NCBI GenBank assembly: GCA_013327885.1
Contig: JABUMY010000017.1
Coordinates: 1-64,000 of the forward strand
Reading direction: 5' to 3'
From: Flavisolibacter longurius
GTDB lineage: Bacteria > Bacteroidota > Bacteroidia > Chitinophagales > Chitinophagaceae
Length of the DNA: 64,000 nucleotides
Made by a program: the position numbers and the translations under genes. The stretch's first letter is position 1, and each line of letters begins with the position of its first letter. The notes beneath the pieces are model-generated. The model was not told where the DNA came from. It did not search any database and saw only the letters and a list, made by a program, of their open reading frames with translations. Of the stretch, positions 24,241-33,821 are shown in pieces.

Positions 24241-27192
24241 ATGAGGAAACGATTGTCACACGCTGCTGCCAGCCTTAAAGGTTTACTGATTGGTTCCGTT
24301 TTATTCCCGGCTTCGGTATTGAATGCACAAAAGGATTCAGCCATCCGGCACAACGATACCGCTTCGTTAACGGTTACGGCCAATGGTGCGCTGGCACCCC
24401 GTTCGCTCACAGGTGGCCTGGCCAGCACGGTGCCGTTGCAAAATGTAAATGCGCATCCCTACCTCTCCCTGCAGCAAATGCTCAAAGGGAATGTCGCCGG
24501 TGTACATATACAGGAGCCCAGCGGCGAACCGGGTACAGAACAAAACATTTTTATCCGTGGCATCAGTTCACCGCTGCTGAGCAAGCGGGAACTGTTCGAC
24601 CAGCAGGCGGCTGTTTACCTGAACGGCATACCGCTGACAGGCGACAATCCTTTTGTGTATGAGATACAGAAATATGACTTCAACCGTGTTGGACCGGCAA
24701 CCAACCTGCTTGCTGCTGTCAATCCTAATAACGTTCAATCGATCGAGGTCATAACCGACCCAGTACGGCTTGCAGCGCTGGGACCGGTAGCTGCTAACGG
24801 TGCCATCTGGATCACCACCAAAAATGCGCATGCGGGTTACCGTGAGATCAGTGTCAACACCTACACGGGCCTGGCACTGCGGCCACAGATAACACCGGTG
24901 AATGCCGCTTACGAAAATGATTTTCGCAAACCGTTTTACAATCAGTTTGGCACCATCAACGACCGGCTAAACTACCCGCCGTTTCTTCGCGATTCTACCA
25001 ATGCCGATTATTACGGGCCGGCCAATTGGGGGGATGTATATTATAAAAACAGCCTGCTGTACAACGTTGATATGAGCCTGACGGGTGGTTCGGAACGGGC
25101 CAACTTCCGGTTCTTTACCGGTGTGACAAAAAATGCCGGGAATGCCGACAATACAGCTCTCAACCGCTACACCGGTTCGTTCTTTATCAACGTAGCGCCA
25201 CTGCACTGGCTAATGGTTTCTAGCATGATCAATTACAACAAGCTGGATCGTACCCGCAACCGCAATGTACGCGACCGTCTTGCCGAGCAGCGCTACATTC
25301 CCGATCTTATCAACCCACTCACGCCGAACAGGAACCTTTACACGGCCTACCTCACGGAGTTTGACAAAGCCATCGACCGCAACTCGTCAGACCTGGTGCA
25401 GGGATACCTTTCCATCAGTGCCAACCTGCACAAGTTTCGCTACAAAGGGCAATTGAGCTTTGATTATAACGAAGGGCTCCGCGAAGCGTTCTGGCCCACC
25501 ACGTTGCTGGAAGGAAACAATTTTGTATCGAACTATTTTGGGTACAACCAGCGTTCAGTGATCAGCAACACACTGACGTATGGCATTGACCTTGGTGGTG
25601 GAAAAAGCCTGTCGCTGGAAGGCGGGCAAAGCTTTCAATCCGACGAATACAAATACAACTATGCTTATGCCTACAATACACCTAATGATTATATCAAGAT
25701 CAACGTGGTGAATGGTGACCCTAACGCTGCCGATTACCTCGACCCGAGGGGCTTCCGTGTGTATTATTTCCCCGGTAAAATGCAGGCAAGGCTGGCGTCT
25801 TTTTACGGTCAGGCTACTTACGATCACAAAGGGATCTTCAGCCTGAGTGGCGTTGCCCGTCGCGATGGTTCTTCTAACATGCAACCCGATAACCGGTGGT
25901 TCACTTCGTTTTCCGGTGCCGCCGGTTGGAACATCAAAGAGCATTTGCTTAGCGACAACAACACCTTTAGCTCCCTTTCCCTCAATGCCTCGTTTGCCCG
26001 CCTGGGCAAGCTATTGAGCGATGACCGCTTTAGTGCCGGACCGCAATACCGTGTTGACCTGGGCTGGAGCAACGAACCCACCATTGGTTCCTATGCCGGG
26101 CTACCGGGCATTTCCCGGCCTTATACAAGCGGCTGGGTAGGTTACGGCATTCCCGGGGCTTACAGTGATAAACTGAATATTGGTGTGAAGCTTGGCCTCG
26201 CAAACGAAAGGATCAAGCTGGCGCTGGATGCGTACAGCCGCGATGACAAGGACATGCTGCTGCCGATACCGGTGGCTTCGGAATGGGGTTACACCGGCGC
26301 TTATCTCTCCGGGCTGCGTGTTGCCAACAAAGGATTGGATTTTTCTTTACTGGCTGATATTGTTCCCGCCAAAAATAACGGCTTTAGTTGGGTGCTTACC
26401 ACCAATGCCAATTACAACAGGAATAGCTTAAAAGCCTTGCCCGATGGGTTGAGTGAACTGGTGATCGGCAACCAAAAGCTGGTGGTTGGCGAAAGGGTAG
26501 ATGCGTTCTGGTTGCTGCAGAATAAGGGTGGCTTTGCCACTGACGCTGATGTGCCGGTATCGCCGCAAACAGGCCAAAAGCTCAATTTTAAAGGTGTTGC
26601 CCTAAAAGCCGGCGATCCCAGTTGGGCTGACCTGAACGGTGATCATACCATCAACGATGCAGACAAAACCCTGATGGGACAATACATGCCGAAAGTTACC
26701 GGCGGGCTCGGAAGCTCGTTTGGATACAAAGCATTTACCCTTGATGTACAGTTTTATTTTGCCCTGGGACACAATGCGCTTAACCGCTATGCCGCTTCGC
26801 GTCTTGATTTCATTAACACGGAAGTGGCCAATAATATCAACTCGGTGAAAGAGATCACGTTCTGGGAAAAGAAGCAGGACCTGTCAAGTTTCCCTGTTTA
26901 CAATCCCTGGAGTACAGTAGTGGCTTACCGTCCCGACCAGGACCTGTTTTTAGAAGACGCCTCGTTTGTAAAACTGCGTTCCCTGACACTGCGGTACAAC
27001 CTGTTGAAAAATACAACCCAGACAAACCGCCTACTGAAAGGCTTCAGCGTTTATGCAACGGCAACCAACATGTTCACCCTTTCTTCTTTCAAAGCCGATG
27101 ATCCCGAACTGGTGAATTACAACGGTTATTACGATGGGTACGGGTTACCGATTCCGCGGGCCATCATTGCCGGTGTAAAGCTCGATCTCTAG
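24241..27192 (+). CDS. SusC-type TonB-dependent outer-membrane transporter (first of three)
   Basis: About 983 residues. A signal peptide (MRKRLSHAAASLKGLLIGSV...) ends near VLNAQ. It then goes almost directly into the plug domain (LSLQQMLKGNVAGVHIQEPSGEPG, IFIRGISS, IEVITDPVRLAALGPVAANGAIWITT); the N-terminal carboxypeptidase-regulatory-like domain usual in SusC proteins is missing. The barrel occupies the rest and ends AIIAGVKLDL. I chose ATG at 24241; 24196 would add 15 residues before the signal peptide. It should import a glycan or glycopeptide with the SusD partner 44 bp downstream. First gene of the LacI-controlled operon. Confidence 0.93.
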   Translation: MRKRLSHAAASLKGLLIGSVLFPASVLNAQKDSAIRHNDTASLTVTANGALAPRSLTGGLASTVPLQNVNAHPYLSLQQMLKGNVAGVHIQEPSGEPGTEQNIFIRGISSPLLSKRELFDQQAAVYLNGIPLTGDNPFVYEIQKYDFNRVGPATNLLAAVNPNNVQSIEVITDPVRLAALGPVAANGAIWITTKNAHAGYREISVNTYTGLALRPQITPVNAAYENDFRKPFYNQFGTINDRLNYPPFLRDSTNADYYGPANWGDVYYKNSLLYNVDMSLTGGSERANFRFFTGVTKNAGNADNTALNRYTGSFFINVAPLHWLMVSSMINYNKLDRTRNRNVRDRLAEQRYIPDLINPLTPNRNLYTAYLTEFDKAIDRNSSDLVQGYLSISANLHKFRYKGQLSFDYNEGLREAFWPTTLLEGNNFVSNYFGYNQRSVISNTLTYGIDLGGGKSLSLEGGQSFQSDEYKYNYAYAYNTPNDYIKINVVNGDPNAADYLDPRGFRVYYFPGKMQARLASFYGQATYDHKGIFSLSGVARRDGSSNMQPDNRWFTSFSGAAGWNIKEHLLSDNNTFSSLSLNASFARLGKLLSDDRFSAGPQYRVDLGWSNEPTIGSYAGLPGISRPYTSGWVGYGIPGAYSDKLNIGVKLGLANERIKLALDAYSRDDKDMLLPIPVASEWGYTGAYLSGLRVANKGLDFSLLADIVPAKNNGFSWVLTTNANYNRNSLKALPDGLSELVIGNQKLVVGERVDAFWLLQNKGGFATDADVPVSPQTGQKLNFKGVALKAGDPSWADLNGDHTINDADKTLMGQYMPKVTGGLGSSFGYKAFTLDVQFYFALGHNALNRYAASRLDFINTEVANNINSVKEITFWEKKQDLSSFPVYNPWSTVVAYRPDQDLFLEDASFVKLRSLTLRYNLLKNTTQTNRLLKGFSVYATATNMFTLSSFKADDPELVNYNGYYDGYGLPIPRAIIAGVKLDL

Positions 27193-27236
27193 CCTCATCC
27201 CATTCAAAACAAAAATGAATACCAAACAAAACACGT

Positions 27237-28796
27237 ATGATAACGGTACTGTATAAACGTTTTGGAAAACTGAAGCCGGCGCTCGTCCTGCTGCTTTTGC
27301 TGGCAACGGCCTCCTGCAACAAGCAGTTGGATGTGGATGCCTCCCGGCAGGCCAAAGAGGCAGGTCACTGGACAAAATACGAAGATGCCCGCAGCGGACT
27401 CATAGGACTTTACGGCCTGTTTCGTGCCGCCGTTGCCGATAACAACGCACACTGGATGTGGGGCGAACTTCGCCAGGGCGACTTCCGATCGGTTTTCCGC
27501 CCGGACCTAAAAGCCATCACGGAAGGCAATCTCAATGCTTCGTTTCCGCTGCTGGAAAGCGTCAGCAACTGGCGCCGATTTTACGCGGTGATCAACGCCA
27601 GTAACTTATTTATTGAAAGAGTGCACGGTTGCCTGGCCGACAAACGCTACACCGAATCTTACTTAAAGCTGGATATTGCGCAGGCCCGCACCATTCGTGC
27701 TTTTGCTTATTTCTACATGTCCAGGATCTGGGGTGATGTGCCGCTGATCACCCGATCAAACGATGGTGAGTTTGAGTCTCTGCCCCGCACTAAACAGGAA
27801 GCCGTGCTTTCGTTTGCCGAAACAGAGTTGGTGGACGCTGCGCAGGCCCTGCCTTACCTCTATTCGGGCAACGATCCTGAGCAGTTGTTCCCGGCCAACT
27901 ATTACGGTGTGTCGCAGGACACCTGGTTGAATGCACCATTCAACCGGCTGGCGGCCTATGCCATTCTTGCCCACATCAGCGCCTGGCAGGGACATTACCT
28001 GGATGTGGCCACCTACACGGATTTTATCCTAAACAACTATACCAAAAGCAACCTCAGTTTTGTTACTACCGACCAGTTGGTGAGCCCAACTGGTTTTTTC
28101 CAGGCAGGCAATGAAAACTATAACCAACTGTCGGCGTTCAACTTTATTTACAGTCGTGGCGAAACCACAACCGATGGTCACATTGAGCAACTGACGCTTG
28201 CCAATACCACCAACTACACTATGTCGAAGCAACTGCCCGACATCTATGTACCCAAGGATTCCATCTCCCGGATCTTTCCTTCCGGCTTTGGCAACGACCA
28301 GCGTTTTGGTATCGACATCCGTTACACACCGGCTCTCCTGCTAACAACTTATTTTGAAAACTACAACGCCGAAGTGCCGGTGTTTAAAAAGATCCGCGTG
28401 GTGAACGGAAACGTGTCGGGAAATTTTGCGGTGTACAATTCCTCTATTGTGTTTACAAGGCTTGAAGAGATCCGGCTCCTGCGTGCCGAAGCCCTGGCCG
28501 TTGTGGGAGCGCAAAGTGAAGCCGTGGTGCAGCTAAATGCTGTTCGCACCAGCCGCGGACTGCAACCCGTAACACTTTCTCCTTCGATTGACCTGCTCAC
28601 AGAAATTTTTGCCGAAAGAAGACGCGAGCTGATGGGAGAGGGCTGGCGCTGGTACGACCAGGTTCGGTACAACCGCCTGAAAAGAACAGACCCCGCTTTT
28701 AATGTCCTGCTTACCGAAGGCGGCATCTACTGGCCTGTTGCAGAAGAGGTGCTGACTCGCAATCCCAGGATCGAACAAAACAGCTTCTGGCGTTAA
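27237..28796 (+). CDS. SusD/RagB-family surface glycan-binding lipoprotein
   Basis: A 519-residue lipoprotein with lipobox LATASC, so it is anchored in the outer membrane. The helical TPR scaffold includes RRFYAVINASNLFIERV and ARTIRAFAYFYMSRIWGDVPLIT, the SusD signature. The C-terminal SusD part includes EEIRLLRAEALAVVGAQSEAVVQLNAVR and FAERRRELMGEGWRWYDQVRYNRL. It binds the ligand for the SusC partner encoded 44 bp upstream. Ligand not predictable. Confidence 0.94.
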   Translation: MITVLYKRFGKLKPALVLLLLLATASCNKQLDVDASRQAKEAGHWTKYEDARSGLIGLYGLFRAAVADNNAHWMWGELRQGDFRSVFRPDLKAITEGNLNASFPLLESVSNWRRFYAVINASNLFIERVHGCLADKRYTESYLKLDIAQARTIRAFAYFYMSRIWGDVPLITRSNDGEFESLPRTKQEAVLSFAETELVDAAQALPYLYSGNDPEQLFPANYYGVSQDTWLNAPFNRLAAYAILAHISAWQGHYLDVATYTDFILNNYTKSNLSFVTTDQLVSPTGFFQAGNENYNQLSAFNFIYSRGETTTDGHIEQLTLANTTNYTMSKQLPDIYVPKDSISRIFPSGFGNDQRFGIDIRYTPALLLTTYFENYNAEVPVFKKIRVVNGNVSGNFAVYNSSIVFTRLEEIRLLRAEALAVVGAQSEAVVQLNAVRTSRGLQPVTLSPSIDLLTEIFAERRRELMGEGWRWYDQVRYNRLKRTDPAFNVLLTEGGIYWPVAEEVLTRNPRIEQNSFWR

Positions 28797-28805
28797 TTCA
28801 AAACC

Positions 28806-29504
28806 ATGCGTATGAAAAGAAAGAATTTTCGATATGACGTTTTAATAGCAGCCGCTTTTCTTGCAGTCATTGGCCTGGCAACCGGCTGCAAAAAAACCGA
28901 CGACAGCTACAAGAACTATTCGCCGACCGCTGGCAACTTTAACGGCAGTGCGTTGCAATACCTGCAGTCACAGCCCGGTGTTTACGACTCCATGCTGCTG
29001 GCCATAAACCGGGTGCCCGGGCTGGCTGATACACTTTCTGCAAACGAAGTAACCTTGTTTGCCGTGAGCAACCGCAGTTTTGCGCTGGCCCTGCAAAACA
29101 TTAACCAGGCCCGTATGGATTCTATTCCCCGCATGCCCCTTCTTTCCATCAACACCATCGATGCGGCCGTGCTGGATACTTTTCTCACCCGCTATGTTTT
29201 ACGCGGACGAGCCACCAGTGAAAGCATTGTTACGTTTACAGATGGCCGCTTGTTCTCTTCCGTTAAATACGATTACGGCATGCACATGCTGTACAGTCAA
29301 ACCAATGCCTCCGGCTTTAAGAACGGCGGTCCCAAGGTGATTACGTTCAGTGATCCAAAGAACTCCATCTTCACCCGGTACTGGGTAAGGGTGAATACCA
29401 TCACGGTGGACATTAAAACGACCAATGCCACGGTACACCTCCTGCCGCCCGGTCATGATTTCGGCTTTGGCGATGACTTTATCCGCCGTGTCAACCAACG
29501 GTGA
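28806..29504 (+). CDS. fasciclin-domain lipoprotein
   Basis: A 232-residue lipoprotein (lipobox LATGC after a hydrophobic segment). The rest forms one FAS1-like domain: ALQYLQSQPGVYDSMLLAINRV opens, EVTLFAVSNRSFALAL matches the FAS1 H1 box (TLFAPTDxAF), and LDTFLTRYVLRG follows. It is probably on the cell surface as an accessory of the SusC/SusD pair, and may bind substrate or other surface proteins. It starts 10 bp after susD. A second copy of this gene type (35389) follows the second SusC/SusD pair. Confidence 0.82.
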   Translation: MRMKRKNFRYDVLIAAAFLAVIGLATGCKKTDDSYKNYSPTAGNFNGSALQYLQSQPGVYDSMLLAINRVPGLADTLSANEVTLFAVSNRSFALALQNINQARMDSIPRMPLLSINTIDAAVLDTFLTRYVLRGRATSESIVTFTDGRLFSSVKYDYGMHMLYSQTNASGFKNGGPKVITFSDPKNSIFTRYWVRVNTITVDIKTTNATVHLLPPGHDFGFGDDFIRRVNQR

Positions 29505-29543
29505 TCCTTCCACAACACGATTGAAAAAAGAAGATACGTAAGC

Positions 29544-30599
29544 ATGAAAAAATATACATTTCAAACAACGCTTCCGCTCAAATTTTTGCTGGCAGCAACA
29601 GTGCTGCTCAGTGTGGTGGTTTCCTGTAAAAAATACCTGCCGGAAGAACGGGAAACAGTAGGGGTGGACTCGCAGTTTACCATCGACCTCCTGCAACCGG
29701 TATTGGGCCGTACCACTTATTTCTCCAATACCTTTTTTAAAGGGAGCACCACGTTCCCGGCCGATTTTAAGATCGTGAATGTGCGTCGCCGCAACGGTGA
29801 TGCTGCTCCTGAACTCACCGATGTTTTTCCTGTCAAAGTTTGGAAAGAAGCCTATGATGGCACCGAAACTTCCCTGGCGGAAATTGAAGCCAAGCGGCAA
29901 TTGCAAAACAGGCCGCTTTTCGAGATCGGTCCGCACTCCGGAGAGTTTATCATGTGGGGAGAGGCCCGTTCGAGCTTTGTACGTTCGCAGCCTGATTCGG
30001 GATACCTGTTCGATGTGGAATTGAGCAATTCCGGTGGCCGGCGTTATTTCCGCAATTTCCGCCTGATGCCGATGAAGGAGCGTCCGTTTGAGCCTTCCAA
30101 CGTAAACGCCATTTCAGGACAGCCGCTTTCTAACGGCGTTTTTCCCAGCCAGGTTACCCTCATCAAAGGTGCTTCCAAAGACCGTTACCTTTCTTTTTTC
30201 GACGTTGATGTTTTTATCCGCAAACAGCTTGACCCCACAAAATCCGGCAGCGGCAACACGCTAACGTTCAAATTTCGCGATACCCTGTACAAACCCATGA
30301 ACCCGGCGCAGTTCTCTACTACAAACTGGGCCAGCCTGGTGCACGGTTTCAACATGAAAATGACCGATTCATCTGTCACGTACGATGTAGCCTACCCGGT
30401 ACCGTTAGTGGAACTGCCAACAAAATTCACCAGCCCTGATGGCAAGCGGGCAAGGGTTCGTTTTACGTATTCAAGAATCGGTTTTGGCGGCAGCCGCGAG
30501 GATGCCTCTTTTGGCCTTGACTTCGCTATCTATGAACCGGGCGACTGGGAGATCGTTTTTGCCTTTAAGAACGACAATCCAAAATTCATCAATGACTAA
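29544..30599 (+). CDS. DUF5007-like surface lipoprotein
   Basis: A 351-residue lipoprotein with lipobox VVVSC followed by KKYLPEERE. It looks beta-rich with repeated strands (FPADFKIVNVRRRNGDAAPEL, RARVRFTYSRIGFGG, DWEIVFAFKND) and is similar to DUF5007 proteins, which are found next to SusC/SusD genes in Bacteroidota. No catalytic motif. Probably a ligand-binding accessory at the outer membrane. It ends 34 bp before the second susC start, so both modules are on one transcript. The family name is from memory of sequence pattern and context. Confidence 0.65.
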   Translation: MKKYTFQTTLPLKFLLAATVLLSVVVSCKKYLPEERETVGVDSQFTIDLLQPVLGRTTYFSNTFFKGSTTFPADFKIVNVRRRNGDAAPELTDVFPVKVWKEAYDGTETSLAEIEAKRQLQNRPLFEIGPHSGEFIMWGEARSSFVRSQPDSGYLFDVELSNSGGRRYFRNFRLMPMKERPFEPSNVNAISGQPLSNGVFPSQVTLIKGASKDRYLSFFDVDVFIRKQLDPTKSGSGNTLTFKFRDTLYKPMNPAQFSTTNWASLVHGFNMKMTDSSVTYDVAYPVPLVELPTKFTSPDGKRARVRFTYSRIGFGGSREDASFGLDFAIYEPGDWEIVFAFKNDNPKFIND

Positions 30600-30632
30600 T
30601 TCAGCTTCGTTAACAAAGCAAAATTGACTTCA

Positions 30633-33600
30633 ATGAGAATAAAGATTTACCTGCTCTCCCTTGCTTTGACAGCCCTTTTCTGCACGGAAGGTTTTGCGCA
30701 AAACAAGATCACTGTATCAGGTGTGGTCAGGGATAAGAATGGCGATGCCGGTATGAGCGGCGTAACCATTGCGGCCGGCAACCCGCCAAAAACACTGGGC
30801 ACCACCGATGATAAAGGTTCGTTCACGGTAAGCGTGGATGCCGGTACCTCCCTGCAATTTTCGTTCAGCGGGTACGAGACCGTGAACCGCACCGTAACCG
30901 CAGGCAGCCGTGCGTTGGAGATCACGCTGGCACCGCGCCAAAATTCGATGACGGAGGTGATCGTCCAGGGCTTTAAGTCAAAGACCCGCGAAACCTCAAC
31001 GGGTTCCAGTACCATCATTACGGGTAAAGCCTTGCAGGACGTACCGGTGTCAAACGTGATGGAACTGCTGCAGGGAAAAGTGGCCGGCCTGAACATCCAG
31101 AATAACAACGGTTCGCCCGGTGGCATGGGAACGATACAGATGCGTGGTCTTTCTTCCGTTAACATTTCTGCCGATGGATTTCTCACGCCAACATCACCCT
31201 TGTTTGTAATCGATGGTGTGCCGGTGGATGTAAATACCAACTACGAATACGGCTTCCAGGGTGGTGGCCCCGGCATTAGCCCGCTGGCGCTGATCCCACC
31301 GGAAGACATCGAGCAAATGGATTTTTTGAAAGATGCGGCCGCCACTTCGCAATACGGTTCCCGCGGTGCCTATGGTGTCATCATCGTCACCACCAAACGC
31401 GGTAGTTCCAAAGTGCCCATCATCCAGTATTCATCTAACTTTTTTGTAAAAAGCCCGCCCAAGCTGCGCAACGTGATCGGTGGAAAAGAAGAACGCTTAA
31501 GCCGCATCCGGGCCATTATGGCGTATGATACCAGCTATGCCGCCGCGCAGGCGCTTATCAATGGCACCAATTTCTTAGCTGATAGCTTAAACCCATATTT
31601 CAACAACGCTACCAACTGGCAGGATTATTTTTTCCGCTCCACCTACAACCAGCAGCACAACCTGAGTATCTCGGGTGGTGATGTGCGTTTCAATTACAAA
31701 ACAAACCTGAACTACTACCAGGAGAACGGTATCATTCAAAACACCGGCTTCCGTCGCTACTCGCTGAGCATGAATGCAGCCTACCAGCCAACGGAAACCT
31801 TTCGTGCCATGATCAACCTCAGCACATCGCTGGGACAAAAGCAGAACGGCAGCGGGGTAGGCCTGGTGCAGACCGGTGTGGCTTCGGGTGCTTCCACTTC
31901 ATCATTATTGCCACCACCATCGCTGTTCTCCGAAAACAACAGTGTGCTGGCTGCATCCACAGTAAAGAACAACAACAAAACCTCCAACATTTCCTCTTCC
32001 TTCGATATTTCGTATGAGCCCATCAAAGGCATTCGCTTTGGCAACCTGTTAAGCTACAATTTTAACTCGGGCACGACGGATCGTTTTACCGCTTCTACAC
32101 TGAACAACGGATCATCGGAAGCCTATAGCTATAACGACCGCACCTATACTTTGTACAACCGCTCTATCATCAACTTTGTAAAAGCGGTGAACAACCTGCA
32201 CAATTTCAGCGGTTATCTTTTTAACGAGATCAACAGCTATGGCTTTAAAGCAAACGCCATCCAGTTGAACCAAACGGCGCACGACCAGGTGGAAGGACCG
32301 ATCGGGTACAATTCCAACATCACCGGCGGCGGTACGCTGAACAATATCAAGGACACAAGGCAACATGGCTACGGCGGTTCGTTTTCGTACAACTTCGACC
32401 GCAAATACGTGATTGATTTCAGTTACCGCTTCGACGGACTTTCTACCAACGGGCCTTCGCAGGGGTATTCGCAAAACCCTTCCATCAGTGCCCGCTGGAA
32501 CTTTGGACGCGAAAAATGGTTTGACAAAGCCTACTGGCTGAACTATGGTTCTATCCGCGCAAGCTGGGGCCGCAACATCAAGCCTACTGGTAACATCTTT
32601 GATGTGTACGGAAAATACATCGCCGGATCGCAGTACAACAACGATCCCACGGTGACCATCGATTTCGGTACAGCGCCTAACGTCAACTTCCTGCCCGAAA
32701 CACAAACGCAAACCAACGTTGGTCTGGAGTTTGGCCTTTGGGACAATACCGTCAGCGCTACGTTTGAAACCTATTACCGCTCTATCGACAACCAGGTGAT
32801 TGGCGTAACGCTTGCCGACATCAACGGCTTTGGCAAAGTGCAGACCAACGCAGTAAGTCTTGTTAACTATGGCTTTGATTACAGTACTACGTTCCGCTTA
32901 TTCAAGAAAAGAAAAGTGAACTGGGACCTGAGCATCAACGGTGCCCTAAACCGCGATGTGCTGACACAGCTTCCCAACGGCCTGCGGCAAATGGAAATCT
33001 CCATCAACGACGCCGGTGGCAGTGTTCCCATTATCTACCGCATTGGCCGCAACTCGTTGTCCAACCTGCTGTACCATACGCAAGGCGTTTATGGCAGCAC
33101 GGGCGACGTGCCGGTAAACCTGGCAACAGGCAGACGGCAGCAACTTGGCGCCGGATCAGGCTTTTATTTCCAGGGTGGCGATCCCCGCTGGACAGATGTT
33201 AACGGCGACTACGTGATCGATGCCAATGATCTTTTGCCCCTTGGCAACCCGGTTCCGAAAGTAACGGGCGGTATCAATTCGCGTACAACCTACAAAGGCT
33301 TTACGCTGAACGTAAACGTTACGTATACGCTTTTCCGTGACCTCCTGAATTCTACCATGGCAGGCATGTTCCAGAACTACATTGTGCCGGTGCCGGCCAA
33401 CGGCCAGCCAACAGCCTTGCTGCCGATCAATGATTTTAATTTCTGGCGGCCAACCGATATGGGCAAAGGCGTGGGCACTGTGGATGCGGCCTTTCCTAAC
33501 CCTTATGATTTTCGCAGGGCGGGCATTCTGCAGCCTTTCCGCACCAACCAAACGCTTTTCCTCGAGGACGGATCGTACTGGAAGATCAACAACGTGGTGG

Positions 33601-33800
33601 TGGCTTACAACGTGGACCGCAACCTGATCCGGCGCTATGGCATGACCTCGCTGCGACTCTCTCTAAGCGCTAACAATATTTACACGTTTAGCAATTACAG
33701 CGGTCCCGACCCGGAGCTGGTAACGGCCCTCGGTCGCGATGTGTCGGGAGGTTTTCCCAATGCCCGCAGTTATGCCATCGGTGTCAACATCCAGTTTTAA
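30633..33800 (+). CDS. SusC-type TonB-dependent outer-membrane transporter (second)
   Basis: A 1055-residue transporter. A signal peptide (MRIKIYLLSLALTALFCTEGFAQ) is followed by a complete carboxypeptidase-like domain (ITVSGVVRDKNGDAGMSGVTI to LEITLAPR), the plug with TGKALQDVPVSNVMELLQGKVAGLNI, MRGLSS, and MDFLKDAAATSQYGSRGAYGVIIVTTKRG, and a long barrel ending SYAIGVNIQF. ATG at 30633 was chosen over TTG at 30624. It shares the operon with the first pair but differs strongly in sequence and domain make-up, so it probably takes another part of the same substrate. Confidence 0.95.
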   Translation: MRIKIYLLSLALTALFCTEGFAQNKITVSGVVRDKNGDAGMSGVTIAAGNPPKTLGTTDDKGSFTVSVDAGTSLQFSFSGYETVNRTVTAGSRALEITLAPRQNSMTEVIVQGFKSKTRETSTGSSTIITGKALQDVPVSNVMELLQGKVAGLNIQNNNGSPGGMGTIQMRGLSSVNISADGFLTPTSPLFVIDGVPVDVNTNYEYGFQGGGPGISPLALIPPEDIEQMDFLKDAAATSQYGSRGAYGVIIVTTKRGSSKVPIIQYSSNFFVKSPPKLRNVIGGKEERLSRIRAIMAYDTSYAAAQALINGTNFLADSLNPYFNNATNWQDYFFRSTYNQQHNLSISGGDVRFNYKTNLNYYQENGIIQNTGFRRYSLSMNAAYQPTETFRAMINLSTSLGQKQNGSGVGLVQTGVASGASTSSLLPPPSLFSENNSVLAASTVKNNNKTSNISSSFDISYEPIKGIRFGNLLSYNFNSGTTDRFTASTLNNGSSEAYSYNDRTYTLYNRSIINFVKAVNNLHNFSGYLFNEINSYGFKANAIQLNQTAHDQVEGPIGYNSNITGGGTLNNIKDTRQHGYGGSFSYNFDRKYVIDFSYRFDGLSTNGPSQGYSQNPSISARWNFGREKWFDKAYWLNYGSIRASWGRNIKPTGNIFDVYGKYIAGSQYNNDPTVTIDFGTAPNVNFLPETQTQTNVGLEFGLWDNTVSATFETYYRSIDNQVIGVTLADINGFGKVQTNAVSLVNYGFDYSTTFRLFKKRKVNWDLSINGALNRDVLTQLPNGLRQMEISINDAGGSVPIIYRIGRNSLSNLLYHTQGVYGSTGDVPVNLATGRRQQLGAGSGFYFQGGDPRWTDVNGDYVIDANDLLPLGNPVPKVTGGINSRTTYKGFTLNVNVTYTLFRDLLNSTMAGMFQNYIVPVPANGQPTALLPINDFNFWRPTDMGKGVGTVDAAFPNPYDFRRAGILQPFRTNQTLFLEDGSYWKINNVVVAYNVDRNLIRRYGMTSLRLSLSANNIYTFSNYSGPDPELVTALGRDVSGGFPNARSYAIGVNIQF

Positions 33801-33821
33801 AAACCTGAAAGAAGAAACAAC

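Noticed and set aside
32112-32711. 199-residue minus-strand frame inside susC
   Set aside because: Antisense shadow of the TonB-dependent transporter gene.
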